Below are positions 52,054 through 64,000 of a stretch of DNA of 64,000 nt, in pieces (the stretch's first letter is position 1; each line of letters opens with the position of its first letter). Where the stretch lies: positions 38,098,479-38,162,478 of the forward strand of contig JACGWO010000005.1 in the NCBI GenBank assembly GCA_034509735.1, written 5' to 3'. This DNA comes from Sesamum alatum (Eukaryota; Streptophyta; Magnoliopsida; Lamiales; Pedaliaceae). The notes beneath the pieces are model-generated. The model was given only the letters and a program-made list of their open reading frames with translations, was not told the origin of the DNA and did no database searches. A program made the translations under genes and the position numbers.

Positions 52054-53470
52054 AGTAAAATTTGTGAATGATAAAATTGAAATATAGCCAAAATAAGGGA
52101 TATTTTGTCTTATAAAATATTAATCATATAAAGCTTATAAGATGCTTTAAAAAAATAATTTTTTTAAAGACTTTATAAGATTCAAAATATTTTATTTTAA
52201 AATTTTATAAACTCTTTTAAGCTCTTATAAGATGTTTTGAAAAGCTTTATAAGCTTAGCCAAACACCCTAAATTATCCCCAAAAAAAAAAACACAATTTA
52301 GTAATTATTATATTTTCATTTTAAGAAACAAACCATAGGCAATATCTTAAACCATTTTTTATTTTTTAATTAATTAAATCTTTCTCGTTTTTCTTCAAAA
52401 ATCAATTTTCAGAAAAAGTGCTACTTCGCCTACCAAAACCAAAATAATAAATAATTTTTCAAGATTTGAGGTCTGCGGTGAACTCTTCTTACATACACAA
52501 CAGCTAAAAACACCTACTTTTATTGTCTTTTTCTTTCCTTGATGATTAATATGCACTTTCTTGAAATATATGCATAAGTATTTGTCTTCATGGATGCTTA
52601 TTTCATGACTTGCTTCAACAACAAGATGCGTGCGCCAATTTTTTATTGTTTGCTTCTCAAATTAAAATAGAAAAATTAAGATTGTTTGGAATTTAAATTG
52701 ATAAAAGTTTGGGTAGTGAGAATGATTCTTTTCCCCTCACTATATATTCTTTTTAATTTACATTGCCATCATTTTTAGAATGATAGGGTCAAACAGCGTA
52801 AAACCTCTACTTGGTTTTGCACCTCAAAAATTAAGAAATTACAAAATAAGATAAGGATTCGCGTGTTTTAAATCAAATCGAACCGGATCCTACTTGACCC
52901 AATCGATCCCGAAACTCGAGATAGTGATCATAGATGCTTAATCCATCCAAGAGTTGTTACTATGAAACATGGTTTTGGACTTCTTGATAATTGACCCTCT
53001 ATAAATATCAGTTGACTCTATTGCGAGGTATGTATTAACATTAATCTTAGATCTAGCTTTGCAATCCGGTTATAACCCTGAGCAAAATTTAATTGAGGCA
53101 TCGAAAGATTTTAGCTGAGGTTATATCAACAAGTATAACAATTTGTGTTGCAGGTCAATATATAAGGGTAGTTTGATAAGATTTGTTTGACCTACAATAA
53201 GTCAATTAAGAATAAATATAATTTTTCATTCAATTTTTTTATTAATATTATCAAATTCTGTAAATTTTAACTAATATAGATATTTATTTGTTGAACAAAA
53301 CCAAACGTAAAAATCCACAAAGAGTTTATGTACATCAAACTTGAAGGGATGACAATAATTATCTCTTATAAATATTTATCAAGAACCCGCACTTTCCTAA
53401 TGCAATCACATCTAATAAATGACTATAATATCACAGTTACACCGAAAGTCAAATAAAAATAGACTATATT
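52054..53470. other. AT-rich intergenic DNA, no gene
   Basis: Nothing gene-like. 53155-53385 resembles the right half of the fold-back at 572-1094. Confidence 0.4.
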
Positions 53471-53480
53471 ATATATTATT
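53471..53480. repeat. Target-site duplication of interrupted MITE, left
   Basis: ATATATTATT, identical to 54227-54236. Confidence 0.85.
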
Positions 53481-54226
53481 CGAGTAAATTACATCTACTT
53501 CTTCTGAGGTTTGATATAATTATAAATACCCCTCGTTGTTTGAAAAATTACAAATACTCTCCTGAGGTTTGTAATTGTCTAACAAATAACCCATTTCCAT
53601 CCATTTTTATGGATAAACTGACCAAAATGCCCTTATGCACTGAATTACTTTTTTATTTAATTCTTAAAATTTTTTGGACTATAATGCATAGAGAGAGGTT
53701 TCTTAAGTTTTTTTACATAGAGGATCAATAATGCAATTTGCCTCGACTGATTTTTTTTACAATTTTAATAAAAAAATTAAGGGCAAAATGGTCAATTTCA
53801 GGCATTTGATTAAAAATTACAAACCTCAGGGGGTATTTGTAATTTTTTTAAACAACGAGGGGTATTTGTAATTACATCACATCTAGAGAGGGAAGAGCTC
53901 GACAGAGTGATATCTATCCGAAAGAAGGACTCGAAGAGGACATTCTGAAAGGTTATATCGTGATGGAAGAGCGATCAACAGGAAAGAGGGGAGGCAGCTA
54001 CTACTGGGACTAATAGAGCTGCCGAACCACTTTCCGCATCGAGTTTGAGCTACTGTCAAACACGAGGGCCTTCTCTCCCTCTGATTCACCTCCCGGATAC
54101 CTGATTTCATCGAATTCCGGAGTTGAAATCCGATTTAGAGTGAAGCTCAGTATCGCTATCCGGTATGGAGCCACCGTCGGTCGATTGACATAAGGTTCCC
54201 CTAAAAAGAGGTAGATGTAATTTACC
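53481..54226. mobile_element. GTAAATTA-family MITE split by a GC-richer insert
   Basis: The left end GAGTAAATTACATCTACTTC is inverted relative to the right end AGGTAGATGTAATTTACC. The arms carry TAATTATAAATACCCCTCGT and its complement. Flanks ATATATTATT (53471-53480 and 54227-54236) are identical over 10 bp. The right arm stops near 53882 and resumes near 54192, separated by about 310 bp of foreign-looking sequence. Confidence 0.8.
53883..54191. other. GC-richer insert, possibly organellar DNA
   Basis: About 50% GC against about 28% around it, with no AT tracts. The minus strand is open and includes VAPYRIAILSFTLNRISTPE and EFDEIRYPGGESEGEKALVF. I do not recognise the protein. The texture (balanced composition, no poly-A/T) is like plant mitochondrial DNA, so a nuclear mitochondrial insertion is the leading guess. 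Confidence 0.35.
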
Positions 54227-54236
54227 ATATATTATT
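54227..54236. repeat. Target-site duplication of interrupted MITE, right
   Basis: ATATATTATT, identical to 53471-53480. Confidence 0.85.
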
Positions 54237-54768
54237 CAGGTCGATTCAATTTATTTTCTAGTAATAATTATACTAATAATATGCCTATATTTATAGTTGG
54301 TAGCAATTACCATCCCTATCCCTAGTTGTACCAAAATGGGTCGACGGCAATAACTATGCCATAAATAGCAGAAAAGAGTGGGCACCAAAAGCATTATACT
54401 TTGAGTTTGAGGACAATATTAGGAATAGTTTGGTGGGTGGGTCGCACCCAGTTTGAGGTCACATAAATAAGTTTGAGATTATAAATTTGAATTTTATCAA
54501 ATGTATAAATATTTATCTCACTTAATATGAATTTATTGTTATTATAATAGGTATTTGTCTCACTTGACGTGAATTTATTATTCAATCAATATATTTATCA
54601 GTTTATCGATATTAATGGAATTATGTATTTGTTGTTTTTATAAAAGGAAAATATTATTTGGTGTTGTAGCATCATAAAATTGTGTACTATATTCTCTTTA
54701 TTGGTGATGGATATTTGGAAACATCAAATTTGTTGTGTATATATTACAGTCTGAAATTTTTTTTATAT

Positions 54769-55558
54769 ACTAGCCGTCGTGGTACGTTGTTTTTACTTAC
54801 ATAAAAATAATATTACAAGGTTTAAAGTATATTGTAAATAAGGAAAAAGATTATATAAACCAACACATTGAATTTCAAACAAGAAAAAAGAAAAAAAGAA
54901 AAGAAAACTAACTTGGGGGCAATATTGACATAACCAAAAAAAAGTGGTACCGCAATGTCATAAACCGTCATTAATGAGTGAGGATTTTTTTTTAATAGTA
55001 GTCATTGTGGCACACTGTCCTGCGTGTATATAATAAATAATCTTTTGAACTTTAAAATGTATTATAAATAAAAATAAAATATATATAAACCAATATATTA
55101 AATTAAGAAAAAAAAGAAACAAAGAAAGAAAAGAAAACTATTTTCAGTTAATGTAAAATTTGAAACTTAGATAAGTTAGTTATCTTATCGGTTAAAGGGT
55201 ATTTTTGGTGTCACAAAAAATTGGTGCAGTGGTGTCATTTATCGCCATTTGTGAGTGTGAAAACTCTTTTCTTTTTATATTACTAGCTCTTGTGGCACGC
55301 CGTCCCTGCGTGCATATAATAAATATTCTTTTATACTTTAAAATGTATTATTATTATAAATAAGAGCAAAATATAAACCATTACATCACATTAAAAAAAA
55401 TAAAAGAAAAAAAAACTAATTTATCAATTAGCAAAACTTTGGAAGTTAAATAAGTTGGTTATATTATTGGCTAAAGGGCATTTTTGACCTCACAAAAAAT
55501 AGTGCAGCGGTGTAATTAACCGCCGTTTGTGAGTGTGGAGGGTGTTTTTTTTATATAA
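54769..55558 (+). repeat. Three-copy tandem repeat, units of about 230-285 bp
   Basis: Units start with ACTAGCxxTxGTGGxACG-like sequence at 54769, 54997 and 55282. They share CCTGCGTGTATATAATAAAT, an A/G-rich middle (AAAGAAAAGAAAACTAA), and end CCGTTTGTGAGTGTGGA-like. Copies are diverged by indels. Confidence 0.7.
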
Positions 55559-55559
55559 T

Positions 55560-56589
55560 AGTATAGATTATAGATTAATTTACATTTTATATTGAATTTT
55601 ATGTATTTATATAAAATAACATGTATAATTAAAATTATTCTCGAAATACATAAATTCAACGTCCACATTCCCCAAAAGAAATATAACACTTTGTAATGAT
55701 TAGTTATAGTGATCAAAAGTAAGAACTGGCAGTGAATACTAATTAACCGCAATTTGTTTATGTTTTTATTTTCAGTTTTTGATTTTTGAAAATAGTATTT
55801 ATAGTAAAAACATATTTCATTATATATTGATTTGACACAATAGTTCAACATAAAATTCAATTTCATTAACTAATCTAAACATATTCTCATTTTCACACAA
55901 AAATTTATATAAAAATAAAAACACATATATTTCATTGAAACTGAAAATGAAATTATAAAAACATAAACAAACAGGTTGTTTAACTATGATAAACAACCTT
56001 GATTTGTCATTACTTTTATGCCGTAAAGATTTATAGTATAGACAAAATAATTTAATTTTTTTAGTGATATATATATATAATGATATAATGAACATAGCTT
56101 GCGGATGAAATAATACAAGGGAAAGTCGGTCTAAACCCTAGCCCCAAATAATAATAATAATAAAAGAAAAAAGAAGATAAAACCCTAGAAGAAATCAATA
56201 AATGGGGTGGTAGCAGCCTAATTAGTTAGGTGTTGCTAATTTCTATGATCACTTTGTAGTCGTCAAAGTTGGTTCAAATTAATTAATTCAAGAAACCGAA
56301 TTTTCACATGTGTGTACTGAAATACGAGATGCAATAATAATTTAAATAATAATCACCCGGATTAATATGATTCACGAAATTTAATAGTCAAAATTGTGAG
56401 ACCCATCATTAGTTCAGTAAAGCATGACGTTAATATGTTTGATTTTATGTTCTGTATTAGTGTAAGATAAATAAAAGTAATAAGATATATTTAATTGTGC
56501 GTTTTGTAAAAATATACGCACGCATTAAGTTAAAATACCTGATTGGCTCATCGGCAGACTTACTGTGTTGCAGGTCATTCAACCTTTTC
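55560..56589. other. AT-rich intergenic DNA, no gene
   Basis: Long minus-strand frames here are low-complexity Ile/Tyr/Lys-rich translations of AT-rich DNA. Confidence 0.4.
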
Positions 56590-56592
56590 TTC

Positions 56593-56910
56593 CACTAGAA
56601 AAAAAATCAATATTACCTACATTTCTAATGATCATGACTAAAAATTGTGGTAAATAATATTTATTAACTACGGTTAAATAAAAATCAGTGTAAAAATTAG
56701 TTTTTCCACCATGAAAAATTTATTTCCCACGGCTTTTAGCCGTGGTAAAAACATTCGCCATGGCTTTTAACCATGGCAAATGTTTTAGCCACCATCGCAA
56801 AAACTAAGACCAACAACCGTTGCGTGGCCGTGGTCAATGACTATTCGCTATGATTATTTAGTATTAACCATGGCAATTAGTTATGATTAAATGTCATATT
56901 TTTTGTAGTA
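56593..56910. mobile_element. CACTA-type MITE
   Basis: Left terminus CACTAGAAAAAAAATC and right terminus ATATTTTTTGTAGTA are inverted complements of the CACTA/EnSpm form. Both flanks are TTC (56590-56592 and 56911-56913), a 3-bp target duplication as expected. Internal hairpins include CCACGGCTTTTAGCCGTGG and GCCATGGCTTTTAACCATGG. It lies about 150 bp downstream of the ABCG stop codon. Confidence 0.7.
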
Positions 56911-57059
56911 TTCTGACATCCTAGGAAAATTGTACCTCATACCACTTGACTTGCTTCGACAACATCGAATCATAATAATGATCTTTATTTATATGAATTT
57001 TCATACATTCAAAAAAATTTCAGACACAGTCAAAAATTGCATCATCTAGGAGATCTTTT

Positions 57060-60000
57060 CTATCTCTTCTGGAAATTGAGTGTCTTAATGCAGTATGCAT
57101 ACATGAAAGCAAAGAAGAATGCAAAGCCAACCAATACTGCTGCAACTGGTCCCATGAATCCCATGTTGTATCCAAAATAGTCTTCTATGTAAGCTTTAAC
57201 AGTCGGTTTCATCGACATCCCGGGCACGTTGATGGCGTCGTGAACGTCACCGTATTGGGAGACTATCAATCCGTAGACCGTCCAAGCCATCGGGCAACTC
57301 CAATAGTACCACATCCACCACTTGGGAATTTTCTATCATTGGGAAAGTTTTAAGTTTTACTAGGGGTTCTAACATTATTAACATAATTCAGCTTATCTTA
57401 GTGAAGCTCACTTACTGGTCCTGGAATGAAGAAACCTGAGAAGAGGTTGAAAAGATAGTAGAAGGCATTTGAGCAGATTGTTGCCACTTGTAGGTTAGGC
57501 GTCATGGACACGGTCATCATACCGTAGTATGTGAAGTAGAGAAACGAGAAGAAGGTGACGAAGAAGAACCAGAAGAACTTAGTAGCTTCCCATTCGAAGC
57601 TCACCATTGCATACACTATGACCGTGTAATATGATGTTTGGACAAATACGTAAGGTACTTCTGCAACAACCTGCACGTCGTGTACACGTATAGCTAACTT
57701 AGTTTATATGCTTGTCCAATGTCGAACATAAAACTTGTTGTTTTGTGTATTTGACAATGTGGTAATAAGGAGTGTAACATTTGGTTTAAGATAACTCAAA
57801 CCTGTGCCATTGCATAAGGCAATGCAGAGTACATTCCTGCAGCTCTCTCCCTATAGAACACGGTTCTCTCAACGGCTACAACCGGTTGCACTGTTCCACA
57901 ATTGTTTATTCCGACAAACAACACGGAAGCATACATGGCTCCGATGATTGTCATGAGATCAGTGTTGTTTTCCCTAATATATAAGACAAGGAAGTAGGAA
58001 GCAGATCATAATGCTTGTCAATTCTTGGTATTGAATTTAGGGAAAGACGTTGAGAGTTAGATACGAACCTTTTCGTGCCTACTCTCCAGAATATCGATCC
58101 AACCATGAATGCAGCAGCCAAAGTGAAGAAAAATCTGGAGAGATTATAGTCAGGGCTTCTCCAGTAAGTCCATTGTTGCTTCCAGAGGCAGAATTTGAAT
58201 TGGCCCCATGTCGACTGAGAATATTGCCTAGGAAAGCACAAATCCTTTGCACCGGGAGACGGTCTGCTCAACTCTTTAACTAACGCATTATTTTGCCTGG
58301 AAAGAAAGAACATTAATAAGATACATAATTGCTTCTAGTTTGTGAATCATGTGGACACTTAGTGTGTTTCTTGATGTGTGCTTACTGATACAAAGGTGTC
58401 GATTTGTAGTACTCTCCAAAATCAATACCGAGTCGGGCTTCTACAGCAATTGAGCTCACTTCAAGCATCCATGCTGCTGGATTGCACGCTTCTCTGATCT
58501 TTAGGACTCCAGGTATTGCCTGCATTTTCTAGTGGTTCACTTGATATGTCTAATTCGTCTAAGTGAGTGTGCAAGAAGTGTGATGTACCTCAAAGTAATC
58601 GATGATGTTTTGGGATTGTCGGCCTATTGGTCCTGCGTATATCACTTGGCCGCCTCTTTTCATGAGAAACAACTGATGCATCATACTATGTGTTAAGAGT
58701 AACTTAAGCTCCAAAGAGAGAAATTTAATTGGTTTTGCATTTTACCTCATCAAACGCTTCAAATATATCGATCCCAGGTTGATGTATTGTGCAGACGACT
58801 GTCCTCCCTGTGTCCACCGTGTTTCTCACGGTTCTCATTACAATGGCTGCTGCTTTTGCGTCCAGACCAGAAGTTGGCTCATCCATGAATAAGATGGAGG
58901 GATTGGCAACAAGTTCAACAGCTATGGTTAATCTCTTTCTCTGTTCTGTTGACAATCCAGTAACTCCCGGTATCCCCACTATAGCATCCTTGAGATTATC
59001 TAACTCAACTAGATGCATCACTTCCCCCACAAAAATCTGCCATTGCAAGAATAAAACAACATCATCCACTGTCTAAATTATACATTCAGGTTTGTAGGAA
59101 ATCCAATACATAAAACAAGTTCTTGCCAGTTTTTCTTCCTCGCCAACTTTTGTAGGGAGCCGAAGGAATGCAGAGTAGATCAAAGACTCATGGACTGTTA
59201 CTTGAGGTGAGTGGATATCATTTTGTTCACAGTATCCTGAAATTCGAGCAAACGTTTCTTGTCTTTTGGGAAATCCTGATATTCTTATGTCACCTTCGAT
59301 GTGACCCCGGGTCTTTCTTCCAGCTAAAACGTCCATCAATGTCGTTTTACCTGCTCCGCTTACTCCCATCAACGCAGTCAAAACTCCAGGCCTAAATGCA
59401 CCGGTTAGTTCACCAAGTAATTGGAGTTTCTCCTCAGTTGCTCCCTTTTCTCTTATGGCCTGTGTCAAGCAAAAGTAGGACGATATTTTATATGTTATTA
59501 GCTATGCATAACTAGAACGGAACACAAAGATGTCAGTTCTTACCTGGGGCATATCCACAAAGTAATTTACGTTGTCAAAGGACATGGATAAAGGTGTGAA
59601 CGGCAAAATCATTCCTCTCTTACATGCAGTACCTCCTCTGGTGCCAAGACTCGAGTCTTCATTTCTGTTTGTTCGGTTGGCGTTGGATTGAGCTTTCACC
59701 CCTGTCACAGACATATCTTCTAGTTTGAGGAAAACTGTGAAACAATGTGATACTCCTGATTAAATTCTTGATTCTAGATTGATGTTTCTCAGTATTTCCT
59801 ACCTGTTTCAGTGCCTGAGGAAGATCTAAGCAATGAGTCCGTTTTGTGGGCTTTCTCTTGGTATGTTTGCAATACTGTTGCCTGCTCTTGGGATATTGTA
59901 CCTTGTGGTTTTTCAAAAGCTGTCATGTCGAATAGAAAATTTGGACCGTAAGATGTTGTAATGGTGAAAATCTATGTCAGAGGCCAACAAGAGCACTAGA

Positions 60001-63000
60001 ACTTACGGTTGAGATACATGAGAGCAATCGTAAAAAGTACGTTAAAGAGAAGTGTGAACCCAAAGAGAGCAGCTATGCCTATCCAATACCATTTTTCTTC
60101 TGGGAAAACGTCGAATTGCTTTAACACCGCCACCCCCAATCTTGTAACGTTGTCTGAGCCCTGTCATGAGACCAAATACCCAACATAAGATCGTCCTTTC
60201 TTAAGTTACATGACCTTGTGCTATAGAAAATACGAATACACACCAATTTGTTCATCCATCCTGAGGCAAACATTTCATTCACTGTGACGGCATTGTAAGC
60301 GTAGCTCAGCGGTGAAACCCAATAACCCCACCTCCACCAGACCGGGATCTGATCTACATGACATGTTAGTTGTGTCAGGAAAGCATATTTAGTGAAATCA
60401 AAGGACATTGAGATTGCAATTGTCGTCTTCTGTTTCGTTTTATATGCTAAATGACAAGTAATGCGGTACAATTGTGTTTAAGGTGTTCAACTGACCGACA
60501 GGAAGGATGAAGCCGCCCAAGAGGAACACAAGCAGAAGTGTAAGAGAGCCACCGGTTTTTGAGATAATCATCGTCCTGCATATCCCTGCAATGAGCCTGA
60601 ACAATCCAGCAGCCATTTGTTGAATCAAGAATACCCACAGGAGTTGCTTGAAAAACCTGCAGAATGAATAAGTTACTTCATGTTAAGAGTTTTCTGTCCA
60701 TGATAAGACCAAACATAAAAGTCCTACACATAGTATTACCTTAAAGACTCCAACCATCAGCCATGAAGAAAGAAAACTTATGGAAAAAAAGCGTTACCTG
60801 CTAGCTTCAGGGGCGAATCCAATTGTATAATACGTTGCGACCATCCACACGACAGACTCAAACAAAGATATTGGTATCCTTAGCAAAAAGTTGGGTATAG
60901 TGAAAGCCCAAGGTGGATGGAAAAGTAGGTCCCTATGCTTATACAACACTGGAAGTCTCTGTATAGTGAGTGAGATTTCTACGTAACCGTTGAACGTATT
61001 GATGATCATGCCAAAAACTAGAGCACCAACGTAGACAGCACCATCCTCTTCGTTCCGAGCATGCAATTTAGTCCTCAAGAATACAGTTGATGCAACCATC
61101 GCCACGATAATGATTTGGACAGTCTTAAACACATAGAAGAAAGAATTTCTCTTTATGAGAAGCCATTCCTTGTCAAAGTTGGCTTTGAGAAGCACTCTTG
61201 TTGGAACCAAGTATTTGTCATAAACTAGTGCTGCTTTGTGACTCTGGTCTTTTTTATAAGGGACTGATATTTCTTGTTGAAGTTGTACACCAACATGAAA
61301 ATGCTTGAATCTTCTTGCAAATTCACTGACTGAAATGTACTTATACGGCTCGTTGTTTCTGTCAGCCCAGTACTGCTCCTGGTCCTTTTCAGACATCACC
61401 TGTTTCATCACATGTATATATGTATGAATTCCGGTACGGTGCTGCTGAGACTAATTGATTACTATATGATTACCTCTTGCAGGAAATCAGCAATTCCCTT
61501 TCTCTCAGGACACTTGAACCCACAGCTCTGAAAGAACTCGACCACATGCTCTCGTGGGCCGTGATAGACAGTTTGGCCTTGTGATAAGAGGACAATATCG
61601 TCGAAGAGGTTAAATGTCTCTGGAGCTGGCTGGAGGAGAGACATCAAGATGGTAGCCTTTGTGCGGTGTGCAATCTGTTGCAAACACTTAACCATCTGAA
61701 ACGTCGTCGAGCTGTCTAGGCCTGTCAATATTTCATCCATAAATAGTGTTTTGGATGGCCCAACAATCATCTCCCCTGTAACAACCTAGGTAAGAAGAGT
61801 CTTGTGATTTTAATCATAACGAACACAAGATGTGTCAAGAACCTGTAGTAACACGCTTCTTTTGGCCTCCTGAAATTCCACGTTTCATTTGATCACCCAC
61901 AATGGTGTCCCGACACTCGTTAAGTCCCAATATCTGCATTACATATTCAGAGGTAACAACGGTGCTGGATAAGGTAGGACTTTTGTTTATTTAGTTTGTC
62001 TGAACACTTATTGCTCAGAGATGCCTGGAAATAGAAACTAGGGTTAAATACAGTTACCATCCCTGAAGTATTCACCCTACATCAATTACCCCCTAAAGTA
62101 TTAAAACCTTCAAAAACCCCCATAACCTTCTAACTCCTTTCATTTTTAAGTTCAAAAAGTCCATTTTACCCTTACTAAAAATTGATTTTTGAAAAAAAAT
62201 TAAGAGAATTTTTAAAATACCAAAAATCACTTTTTTTTTAAACTTTGTCTAATTCTAGTTTCACTTGTTCATCGAGCTCTTTTTATTTTCGTAATCCGAA
62301 AGTGCTTGGAGCTCATTTTATTTTAGTTTCCCTTGTTTGTCAAACCAAATTAAAAATAAATTTATACATGCATATATATATATATATATTTCTATATTTA
62401 CTTCAACAAATATACAATTAATAAAACCTAAAGAGTTGATCATGAACTAATAAGAAAATATACAATTAATATATATTGATATATATATATATATGGTAAT
62501 TATATAAATGTGGTAATTATATGAATGTATAAATTTATTTTTAACTTGGTTTGACAAATAAGTAAAACTAAAATAAAATGAGCTCCAAATACTTTAGAAT
62601 TATAAAAATAAAAAGAGCTCGATGAACAAGTAAAAATAGAATTAGATAAAACTCAAAAAAAGAGTGGTTTTGGTGTTTTATAGATTCTTTCATTTTTTTT
62701 TTTTCATAAAATCAATTTTTAGTAAGGGTAAAATGGACTTTTTGAATTTCAAAATTAAAGGTGTTAGAAGGTCGGGGAGGTTTTTGAAGGTTTTAATACT
62801 TTAGGGGGTAATTGATGTAGGATGGATATTTCAAGAGTGGTAACTGTATTTAATCCTATAAACTATGACTCTCTATCTTACCTTGAGAACATAGTCAGTA
62901 ATAAGACTGCTCCCGCCTCCATCCAATGCAGTTGCCTAATGAAACATCAAAACAAGCAAAGCGAAAAAAGATCATACCTAGTCGACCATGACAATCATTC

Positions 63001-63993
63001 TCAAAATACCTTGAATTATTCATGCTACCTTCATAAAAAGATCAACATCTGCATCAGGAACAATACCGGCTGCTTTCTCCCTATTTGTGATCTCCTTCAA
63101 TAGTTCTAGTGATAGTCGAAAAAGTTAAGAATTAGAAATGGAAATACAACCCAATGAAGTAAGTACTAGGTATGTGCAATGTAATAGAAGCATGCTGTCT
63201 TAGTCATGTGAAAAGCATCAACCAAGAAAAAGATAAAAAGAGCGTCGGAGGTAGTACTGATTATCTATCAGTACCATGTCTAGATCCAATCCCTTGGCAC
63301 CTGGCCGAGAATTCTAGTGTTTCTCCTACAGTCATCTCTGCTACATGAACATCGGTCTGGCTGACATATGCTGCTGTCTTCTGGGGGACAAATTCGTTCA
63401 GCTTGTGTCCGTTGTAAGTGATTTCTCCACTTGCCTGTTCCACATTGTCAAAAGTCAATTTGACAGGAACTAAATCTATAGTTTCTTCCTTCCACTGAAA
63501 ATTTATCTGATTCAACGAACCTTTAAGCTGGGGTTTAACCTGCCCGCCAGAGCCAACAAAAGGGTCGTTTTTCCACTAGACGGCGGGCCTAATAGAAGCG
63601 TCATCCTTTCCATTATCAACAAACAAAAGGGACATGAATGTTAGGATCAAAGGCATTGAACTATTAATACAGATCTCCCAGAAAAATCGTCTAAGACAAG
63701 AATTGTCAACCTTAGTATCTACCACCACATTTCTTACAGCATTTTCAGCCTAGTTCTACTGTGTTGAAGTTTAGTAAGCTTACCTGGAGGGCTTTATGAT
63801 CCCAGAAACGTCGTTTAATATTTTTCGTTCCATTCTCTCAGCCAGTTTTATCCCAAAGCAGCTCAAAGCTGTCTCTACAATGTTACGTGCAGCATTTGAC
63901 AGCGTAGGCAAAGCTCTTTCACCGACGAAGCAATCAGCCTCAACCGTTAAGTTCTCAAACCTGACTTCTACAGTAGGAACTTCAATCCCTGCT
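57060..63993 (-). CDS. ABCG29: Full-size ABCG (PDR) transporter, ABCG29-like, N-terminus off window
   Basis: Twenty-one exons: 63784-63993, 63521-63605, 63275-63434, 63029-63105, 62882-62935, 61843-61933, 61474-61775, 60798-61399, 60496-60656, 60244-60353, 60007-60160, 59803-59919, 59544-59734, 59127-59459, 58746-59036, 58589-58672, 58386-58519, 58069-58296, 57802-57973, 57416-57670, 57060-57332. Phases close to 1,361 residues; roughly 80 N-terminal residues are missing. This is a plasma-membrane exporter with NBD-TMD-NBD-TMD order. Seen: first Walker A GPPSSGKT, signature ISGGQKKR, Walker B FMDE; second Walker [29 protein letters not shown]; helices such as [20 protein letters not shown]; end IKTLNFQKR. 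The clade call (ABCG29/35/36 group) rests on [20 protein letters not shown] and is weaker. Unusual: one GC-AG intron, and Leu in the first D-loop (DEILTGLD). Confidence 0.95.
62041..62856. mobile_element. Fold-back element inside an ABCG intron
   Basis: An 816-bp inverted-repeat element in the intron between exons 62882-62935 and 61843-61933. Left GGGTTAAATACAGTTACC pairs with right GGTAACTGTATTTAATCC. The arms of about 330 bp share CCATTTTACCCTTACTAAAA, GAGCTC and its complement blocks. Flanks TAGAAACTA (62032-62040) and TATAAACTA (62857-62865) match at 8 of 9. The centre is an AT microsatellite region. Confidence 0.8.
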
Positions 63994-64000
63994 CTGGAAA

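Noticed and set aside
53883..54191. A protein-coding gene on the minus strand in the GC-richer insert
   Set aside because: The open stretch is short, unrecognised and lies inside a MITE arm; treated as an inserted fragment.
55516..56095. Two minus-strand frames of 116 and 91 codons
   Set aside because: Tyr/Ile/Lys/Asn-rich translations of very AT-rich DNA, no domain, no codon bias.

Overview
This window reads as nuclear DNA of a flowering plant, almost certainly a eudicot. Intergenic DNA is very AT-rich, genes are intron-rich with GT-AG introns, and gene space alternates with short DNA-transposon debris. I found seven protein-coding genes, two of them cut by the window edges. They have no obvious operon-like relation, as is normal for plants. 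No tRNA, rRNA, CRISPR or LTR retrotransposon was recognised.

Layout. (1) 1-151, minus: first exon of Mediator subunit MED6. (2) 2007-2936, plus: intact single-exon DUF868 protein. (3) 7649-8830, minus: intronless atypical bHLH of the HEC/IND/bHLH87 clade, with a probable spliced 5' leader and a TATA box near 9474. (4) 13772-16790: Mutator-like element (MULE) with long terminal inverted repeats, a broken transposase and a divergent plant-mobile-domain (PMD) remnant. (5) 22029-23018, minus: six-exon histidine phosphotransfer protein (AHP4-like, phospho-acceptor His present). (6) 32481-34477: a second, internally deleted copy of the same MULE in opposite orientation, with a perfect 10-bp target duplication. 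(7) 36812-40132, plus: three-exon SHAQKYF-type one-repeat MYB with a CCHC zinc knuckle; its first intron holds a six-copy minisatellite. (8) 43695-49235, minus: 20-exon plastid-type NADP-malic enzyme, 648 residues reconstructed with all phases closing. (9) 57060-63993, minus: 21 exons of a full-size ABCG/PDR transporter whose N-terminus lies beyond the window.

The rest is mobile-element debris. There are several families of fold-back or MITE elements with 8-10 bp Mutator-type target duplications, three copies of a tRNA-derived SINE, a CACTA-type MITE, a possible Helitron, and tandem and simple repeats.

Regulatory and physiological themes include cytokinin phosphorelay (AHP), transcription (MED6, bHLH, MYB), carbon and redox metabolism (malic enzyme) and export (ABCG). 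This looks like chance neighbourhood rather than a pathway cluster. I found no convincing new gene system. The observations most worth following are the MULE pair with its repeated 21-bp terminal palindromes, and a MITE whose arm is split by a GC-richer, possibly organellar insert.
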